Positions 6,950-10,117 of a stretch of 10,117 nucleotides of DNA are shown here, in pieces (position 1 is the first letter of the stretch; the number at the start of each line of letters is the position of its first letter). Position numbers and translations under genes: made by a program. The notes below the pieces were generated by a model. It was not told where the DNA came from and did no database searches. It saw nothing but the letters and a program-made list of their open reading frames with translations. Source of the stretch: Candidatus Dormiibacterota bacterium (GTDB lineage: Bacteria; Chloroflexota; Dormibacteria; Dormibacterales; Dormibacteraceae); assembly GCA_955652585.1 (NCBI GenBank), contig CATPBF010000005.1, forward strand, positions 1 to 10,117. Direction: 5' to 3'.

Positions 6950-7606
6950 CTACGGCTTCGCGGGCTCGCCGCCCTTGAGGGCTGCTCGCGTCTCGCGCTC
7001 GCGCGCGAGCCGCTGCGCACGGCCCTGCAGCCAGACCTCGCGGATGCGCTGCAGCGCGGTGAGGTTGGTCAGGATCGCCAGCAGGGTGACGACCCCGGTG
7101 AGGACGACCCCACCGAAGATCAGTCCCACCACCGTCACCACGACCCGCTCGGGCCGCGCGAACAAACCGCTCTCGCAGGTGAACCCGAGGCTCTGGGCGC
7201 GCGCCCGCACGTAGCTCACCAGGAAGGAGCCGGCGAGTGCCGCGCCGGTCGCCAGGATGAGCCAGCGTTGGAGCGGTCCGCCGGCGCTCACGAAATACGC
7301 GATCAGCCCGAGGTACATCGCGCCTTCCGAGTAGCGGTCGAGCGTGGAGTCCAGGAACGCCCCGTACGCGTAGCTGCGACCTGTCGAGCGTGCGAGGGCG
7401 CCGTCGAGTATGTCGAACGTGCCCGCGAAGGCGAGCACGACCCCGCCCCAACGAAGCTGGCCGAACGCTGTCAGCACCGCGGCGATAAATGTGAGCGCGG
7501 TGCCGACCACGGTGATCTGGTTCGGCGTCACCGGCAGCCGCTGGAGCGCGGACATCAGCGCCTCGGCATGACGGCGGACCCACGCCTCAAACCGCGTCGT
7601 GAACAT
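6950..7606 (-). CDS. CDP-alcohol phosphatidyltransferase, probable phosphatidylinositol phosphate synthase
   Basis: This 218-residue membrane enzyme condenses CDP-diacylglycerol with a phosphorylated or free polyol. The full family signature is present as D65-x2-D68-G-x2-A-R-x8-G82-x3-D86-x3-D90. The SYVRARA motif (131-137) and the basic residues near 148-154 match the branch that makes phosphatidylinositol phosphate in Actinobacteria. Hydrophobic segments at about 31-48, 53-64, 95-108, 113-130 and 155-180 fit a multi-helix membrane protein, and a charged cytoplasmic tail follows. The ATG at 7604-7606 has an excellent ribosome-binding site, GAGAGGTGA, just upstream, inside the 3' end of the glycosyltransferase gene (20-bp overlap). 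Its neighbours, a PimA-like glycosyltransferase and two PatA/LpxL-like acyltransferases, support an inositol-lipid role. Phosphatidylglycerophosphate synthase is the main alternative. Confidence 0.87.
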   Translation of the reverse strand: MFTTRFEAWVRRHAEALMSALQRLPVTPNQITVVGTALTFIAAVLTAFGQLRWGGVVLAFAGTFDILDGALARSTGRSYAYGAFLDSTLDRYSEGAMYLGLIAYFVSAGGPLQRWLILATGAALAGSFLVSYVRARAQSLGFTCESGLFARPERVVVTVVGLIFGGVVLTGVVTLLAILTNLTALQRIREVWLQGRAQRLARERETRAALKGGEPAKP

Positions 7607-7943
7607 TCATCACCTCTCGTGAGTCCACGGCCTCTCGCTGTTGGTGCAGCCGGCGCGCTTCCTTGTAGACGTCTACGACCTGCGCCGCGACCTCCTCCCA
7701 GGAATAGCGGCGGGCCTTCTGGAGACCGTAGGCGCCCATTCGCCGTCTCAGCTCTTGATCGCGCGCCAGGACGACCAGCGCCGCACCGAGCTCGGCCCAG
7801 CCCTTCGGGCTGACCGTCAGGCTGTCGCGACCAGGCTCGAGCACTGACATGTAGCCATCGATCTCGGTGGCCACTACCGGCAGGCCGGTCGCCATTGCTT
7901 CGAGCAGGACGATCTCGAAACTCTCGGCGCCGGTGGCCGGCGC
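7587..7943 (-). CDS. C-terminal fragment of PimA-like glycosyltransferase (after the TGA)
   Basis: These 118 codons continue in the same frame directly after the TGA: APATG, the EX7E motif, the LEAMATGLPVVATEIDGY donor-site region, then the C-terminal helices with YSWEEVAAQVVDVY. An internal ATG at 7893-7895 could in principle start translation, but that product would begin after the EX7E motif and is not a recognisable stand-alone protein. It overlaps the start of the downstream lipid synthase by 20 bp. Confidence 0.6.
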   Translation of the reverse strand, partial: APATGAESFEIVLLEAMATGLPVVATEIDGYMSVLEPGRDSLTVSPKGWAELGAALVVLARDQELRRRMGAYGLQKARRYSWEEVAAQVVDVYKEARRLHQQREAVDSREVMNVHDAV

Positions 7944-7946
7944 TCA
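7927..7946 (-). other. In-frame TGA followed by a perfect hairpin
   Basis: On the coding strand the TGA at 7944-7946 is followed without a gap by GCGCCGG-CCA-CCGGCGC (7943 down to 7927), a perfect 7-bp stem of pure G/C with a 3-nt loop. The hairpin encodes the conserved APATGA segment, so it may be a by-product of GC-rich codon choice. Its position could favour a sequencing error, ribosome pausing or readthrough. It does not match a bacterial SECIS layout, which places the apical loop further from the UGA. Confidence 0.6.
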
Positions 7947-8759
7947 AAAGATGTCGGCGCTGCAGTAGTACCGAGGCAGAACGGAATCGGGGACATAACC
8001 GGCCAGCACCACGTCGGGCAGGCGGTGCCTCGAGATGTACGACTCGACGCGGCTCCGCAGCGGGCCGTCGCCGACAACGATGAGCCTGCTGTTCGGAACC
8101 CGCGGCTTCATGAACTCGTAGCCGCGGAGGAGGTCTCCGAGTCCTTTGCGCTTCTCGAGCCGGCCGACGAAGAGGATGTTGACCCGGTCGTCTCGCAGGT
8201 GCCGGATCGGCGTGTGCCCAGGATGGAACGTGCCGATGTCGATGCCGTTGGGGATGACCTGCAATGGGAAGTCTGGAAAGTAGCGCTGCACGAAGGCCTT
8301 CGCGGGCTCGCTGACGGCAATGCCGCGATGCAAATGGGCCAGGTATGGCTCGAGCAACGGGCGGCCGTAGTAGTAACCGATGTTGGACTTGGCGAAGGCG
8401 TGGAAGGTGCCGACGTTCGCCGCCTGCGACATTCGCAGCAAGGTCATAGGGAGCGCAGGCATCAGCGGTTCGTGGAAGTGGAGGACGTCAAAGCGTTCCC
8501 GTTCCACGATCGCGGCCACGCGGTCGGCAAGGTGGAAACTGAGCGTGATCCGCGCGACGGACTCGTTGACCGGCAGGGCGATCGGGCTTCCGATCCGATA
8601 GAACTCGGCGGTGTCGAAATCCACGTCCGCACGGCTGGAAGGAGCGAAGATCCGCACCTCGTGGTCCTGACGCCGGAGCTGGCGGGCGAGGTGGCGCACG
8701 TGATCGGTCACGCCGCCTGGCGAGGCGAAGTCGTATGGCGAGACGAGCCCGATCTTCAC
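7944..8759 (-). CDS. N-terminal fragment of PimA-like glycosyltransferase (as terminated by the TGA)
   Basis: If the TGA is real and terminates, this is the product actually made: 271 residues covering the acceptor-binding N-terminal Rossmann domain and the first half of the donor-binding domain, ending at ADIF. It would lack the EX7E segment that contacts the sugar nucleotide, so activity is unlikely. The frame is also open upstream to an ATG at 8793-8795, but the GTG at 8757-8759 has the strong ribosome-binding site and matches the family N-terminus (KIGLVSPYDF). Confidence 0.7.
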   Translation of the reverse strand: MKIGLVSPYDFASPGGVTDHVRHLARQLRRQDHEVRIFAPSSRADVDFDTAEFYRIGSPIALPVNESVARITLSFHLADRVAAIVERERFDVLHFHEPLMPALPMTLLRMSQAANVGTFHAFAKSNIGYYYGRPLLEPYLAHLHRGIAVSEPAKAFVQRYFPDFPLQVIPNGIDIGTFHPGHTPIRHLRDDRVNILFVGRLEKRKGLGDLLRGYEFMKPRVPNSRLIVVGDGPLRSRVESYISRHRLPDVVLAGYVPDSVLPRYYCSADIF

Positions 8760-9628
8760 GGAGCGCCCTCCCATATGCGGTGCGGTACGTGCCATTGCTC
8801 CGGATGCCGCCGAATGAATCCCTCGATGTGCCGCAGCAGCTCCTGCGTCACCCGCACCTCATCCGCCCTCGGGTCGTGGGTTGGCTGCGCGATCACGGGA
8901 GGCGCTGTCTCCGCTCTGTAGGTGTCGTCGGGGAGCCGGTAGACGCATGCCGGCAGGAGGGGCGTGCCCAGCCGCAATGCGATCGCCGCCGGTCCCATCG
9001 GAATCGGTGCGGGCCGTCCGAAGAACGGCATCATGTGCCCCGTCCCGGTGATGTCGCGATCGATCGCCGTGATGACAATCTCCTGTTCCTTCAGAGCCTC
9101 GGTCACCTTGCGCAGGCCGCCGAGATGCAGAGCCAAGACGCTGATGCCGAGACGCGCCCTGGTGTCCCGATACCACTCGTAGAGGGCCCGCGGTTCCAGC
9201 TCTTCGGCGAACAAGCTGACCGGCGACACCGTCGCCGACCAGATGGCGGACGCGACCTCGTAAGAGCCCATGTGGCATGAGATGACCAACACGCCCTTGC
9301 CCATCGCGCGAGCCTGCGCGAGGTTCTCCAGGCCGTCGACATGCATCAGCGGGCGCATCGCTTCGACATTCATGCGAGGCAGCATCATCAGGTCCGCGTA
9401 AGCCTTGGCGTGGTTGCGAAAGTTGACCCACGAAATCTTCCGGAGCTCGACCGGCGTGAGCTCTGGGCAAACGATCGCGAGGTTGTAGTCGAGCCGCGGC
9501 CGCGCCAGCGGAGAGAACATCCAGGCGAATCGCGCTGCGAGCACGGCCAGCGCATACGCCCACGATCGGGGCAACCGCTCCACGATCGACTGCATCAGCT
9601 TGAATGCGCGCCAGCGCCATTCACTCAC
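8756..9628 (-). CDS. LpxL/HtrB/PatA-type lysophospholipid acyltransferase 1
   Basis: This 290-residue membrane-associated acyltransferase transfers a fatty acyl chain to a glycolipid. In actinobacteria the family member PatA acylates phosphatidylinositol mannosides; in Gram-negatives LpxL and LpxM acylate lipid A. The catalytic H-x4-E motif is H119 to E124 (ISCHMGSYE). Downstream blocks W152/R154, DRD (190-192) and PFFG (201-204) match the family. A hydrophobic N-terminal helix (about 23-38) probably anchors it to the inner membrane. The start is GTG at 9626-9628, which overlaps the stop of acyltransferase 2 as GTGA; M12 is a less likely alternative. The frame is open further upstream, but that region belongs to acyltransferase 2. 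Its position beside a PimA-like enzyme and a phosphatidylinositol-phosphate-synthase-like enzyme supports a PIM-type glycolipid role. The exact acceptor is inferred. Confidence 0.88.
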   Translation of the reverse strand: MSEWRWRAFKLMQSIVERLPRSWAYALAVLAARFAWMFSPLARPRLDYNLAIVCPELTPVELRKISWVNFRNHAKAYADLMMLPRMNVEAMRPLMHVDGLENLAQARAMGKGVLVISCHMGSYEVASAIWSATVSPVSLFAEELEPRALYEWYRDTRARLGISVLALHLGGLRKVTEALKEQEIVITAIDRDITGTGHMMPFFGRPAPIPMGPAAIALRLGTPLLPACVYRLPDDTYRAETAPPVIAQPTHDPRADEVRVTQELLRHIEGFIRRHPEQWHVPHRIWEGAP

Positions 9629-10117
9629 TCCCCAGTCCCGAACATCGGCCGAAACGCATACCACTGGTCGGGTCGCTCTCTGATGAACTCTTCGAAGCGG
9701 GCGATCACGCGCTGCATGACGTGTTCTTTCGTCTCGCCCTCGTGCAAAGAAAGAGCAGGGTCGAGTCGGATGTGGTGGCGACCCGGCGCCGTCATGTACT
9801 GGGTGGCGGGCAGCAGAGCGGCTCCCGTTTTGAGCGCGAGGGCGGCTGGGCCGCCGGGCACGATCGCGCGCCGGCCGAAAAAACGCACCTGCGTACCGGG
9901 TCCTTGCTCGAGGTCGCAGAGGAGGGCCACGATGCGGTTGGCGCTGAGCGCCTCGGTGAGCGCACGGACCGCGGCGCGACCGAGCATGATCACGCTCAGC
10001 CCGAAACGCTGGCGGGTCTGGACCACAGCGTCGTTCAAAGATCCGGGGAAGCGCTCGGCGACGGCGGAGATCTGGTAACCGAGCGCCGCCGCGTACGAGC
10101 CCGCCACATCCCACGAC
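9625..10117 (-). CDS. LpxL/HtrB/PatA-type acyltransferase 2 (5' end outside window)
   Basis: This is the C-terminal 164 codons of a second acyltransferase of the same family, cut by the right edge of the window. The frame is open to the edge, with residues SWD just before VAGSYAA. Family members read H-x3-W-D-x-A-G there, so the Asp at 10108-10110 is probably the D of the H-x4-D motif and the catalytic His lies just beyond the window. Further family blocks are CDLEQGPGTQVRFFGR, the GGPAALALKTGAALLPA region and the C-terminal RPDQWYAFRPMF. A GTG at 10105-10107 exists but is internal to the domain, so it is not the true start. It sits in tandem with acyltransferase 1 yet differs clearly (D versus E in the catalytic motif), so the two probably act at different positions or steps rather than being a recent duplication. 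Confidence 0.85.
   Translation of the reverse strand, partial: SWDVAGSYAAALGYQISAVAERFPGSLNDAVVQTRQRFGLSVIMLGRAAVRALTEALSANRIVALLCDLEQGPGTQVRFFGRRAIVPGGPAALALKTGAALLPATQYMTAPGRHHIRLDPALSLHEGETKEHVMQRVIARFEEFIRERPDQWYAFRPMFGTGE

Larger units (their letters stand above)
7587..8759 (-). pseudogene. pimA: PimA-like GT4 glycosyltransferase interrupted by an in-frame TGA
   Basis: Read through one TGA, this is a 390-codon GT-B glycosyltransferase of family GT4, like PimA, which mannosylates phosphatidylinositol at the inner membrane face. The N-terminal Rossmann domain has the YDFASPGGV loop (9-17), LHFHEP (93-98) and VGTFH with H120 at the PimA catalytic-His position. The C-terminal domain begins with VGRLEKRKG (198-206). 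Codon 272 (7944-7946) is TGA, in a context reading SADIF-stop-APATG where PimA has SADVYCAP. The missing residue is therefore almost certainly Cys. The same frame continues through the EX7E motif (E279, E287) to a normal C-terminus. Residue 282 is Glu where relatives have Gly (ESFG), a possible second lesion. The start is GTG at 8757-8759, which overlaps the acyltransferase stop as GTGA and has GGGAGG 7 nt upstream. It may be a pseudogene, a base-call error or readthrough. Confidence 0.8.

Noticed and set aside
6997..7010. Perfect 14-bp palindrome GCTCGCGCGCGAGC
   Set aside because: It lies in the Arg/Glu/Ala-rich tail of the lipid synthase, where CG-rich codons produce such palindromes by chance. 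There is no second copy or regulatory context.
6939..7583. Upstream extension of holB across the lipid synthase gene
   Set aside because: The open frame is a GC-rich shadow of the synthase coding sequence. Delta prime similarity starts only near the GTG at 6938.
6809..7813. Long plus-strand open frame (334 codons) opposite holB, the lipid synthase and the glycosyltransferase
   Set aside because: Its composition is that of an antisense shadow (Arg/Ala/Pro/Gly-rich, no domain), and the opposite strand carries three clearly recognisable genes.
7927..7946. Selenocysteine insertion at the in-frame TGA
   Set aside because: The position is a Cys site, which is tempting. But the hairpin begins directly after the UGA with a 3-nt loop, the Cys is not known to be catalytic in GT4 enzymes, and no selenoprotein glycosyltransferase of this family is known to me.
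9625..10107. A short complete acyltransferase starting at the GTG at 10105-10107
   Set aside because: That GTG lies inside the conserved catalytic block (WD-V-AG), and the frame is open to the window edge. The gene is truncated by the window, not short.

Overview
This is a high-GC, gene-dense stretch of bacterial chromosome with no mobile element, RNA gene or CRISPR array that I can see. The gene set (a CDP-alcohol phosphatidyltransferase of phosphatidylinositol-phosphate-synthase type, a PimA-like glycosyltransferase, LpxL/PatA-type acyltransferases, and a Bacillus-style IspH) suggests a GC-rich Terrabacteria-type organism. An actinobacterium or a Chloroflexota/Dormibacterota relative is most plausible. 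That placement is inference from gene content; there is no rRNA or other marker to fix it.

Layout. Bases 1-63 hold a C/G-rich inverted-repeat segment downstream of ispH. ispH (64-933, minus) and an RDD membrane protein (984-1808, plus) diverge from a spacer of only 50 bp. The RDD gene then converges on, and overlaps by 4 bp, the last gene of a long minus-strand operon. That operon fills 1805 to the right edge. In transcription order it carries acyltransferase 2 (cut by the window edge), acyltransferase 1, a PimA-like glycosyltransferase, a phosphatidylinositol-phosphate-synthase-like enzyme, DNA polymerase III delta prime (holB), histidinol-phosphate aminotransferase (hisC), an HD-domain protein, a D-2-hydroxyacid dehydrogenase, a Cof-type HAD phosphatase and a PIG-L deacetylase.

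The ten operon genes are packed extremely tightly. Five of the nine junctions are 4-bp ATGA/GTGA overlaps, two are overlaps of about 20 bp, and two are gaps of 11 and 20 nt. Translational coupling is therefore likely throughout. The first four genes look like a glycolipid module: make an inositol-type phospholipid, mannosylate it, acylate it. The rest mixes replication, histidine synthesis and small-metabolite enzymes with no obvious shared pathway.

The most notable anomaly is in the PimA-like gene. An in-frame TGA at 7944-7946 sits exactly where relatives have a Cys, just before the donor-binding EX7E motif, and a perfect 7-bp hairpin follows it immediately. Both halves read in the same frame and are otherwise family-like, so this is either a recent nonsense mutation, a base-call error or an unrecognised readthrough. 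I did not find a convincing novel defence or regulatory system in the window.
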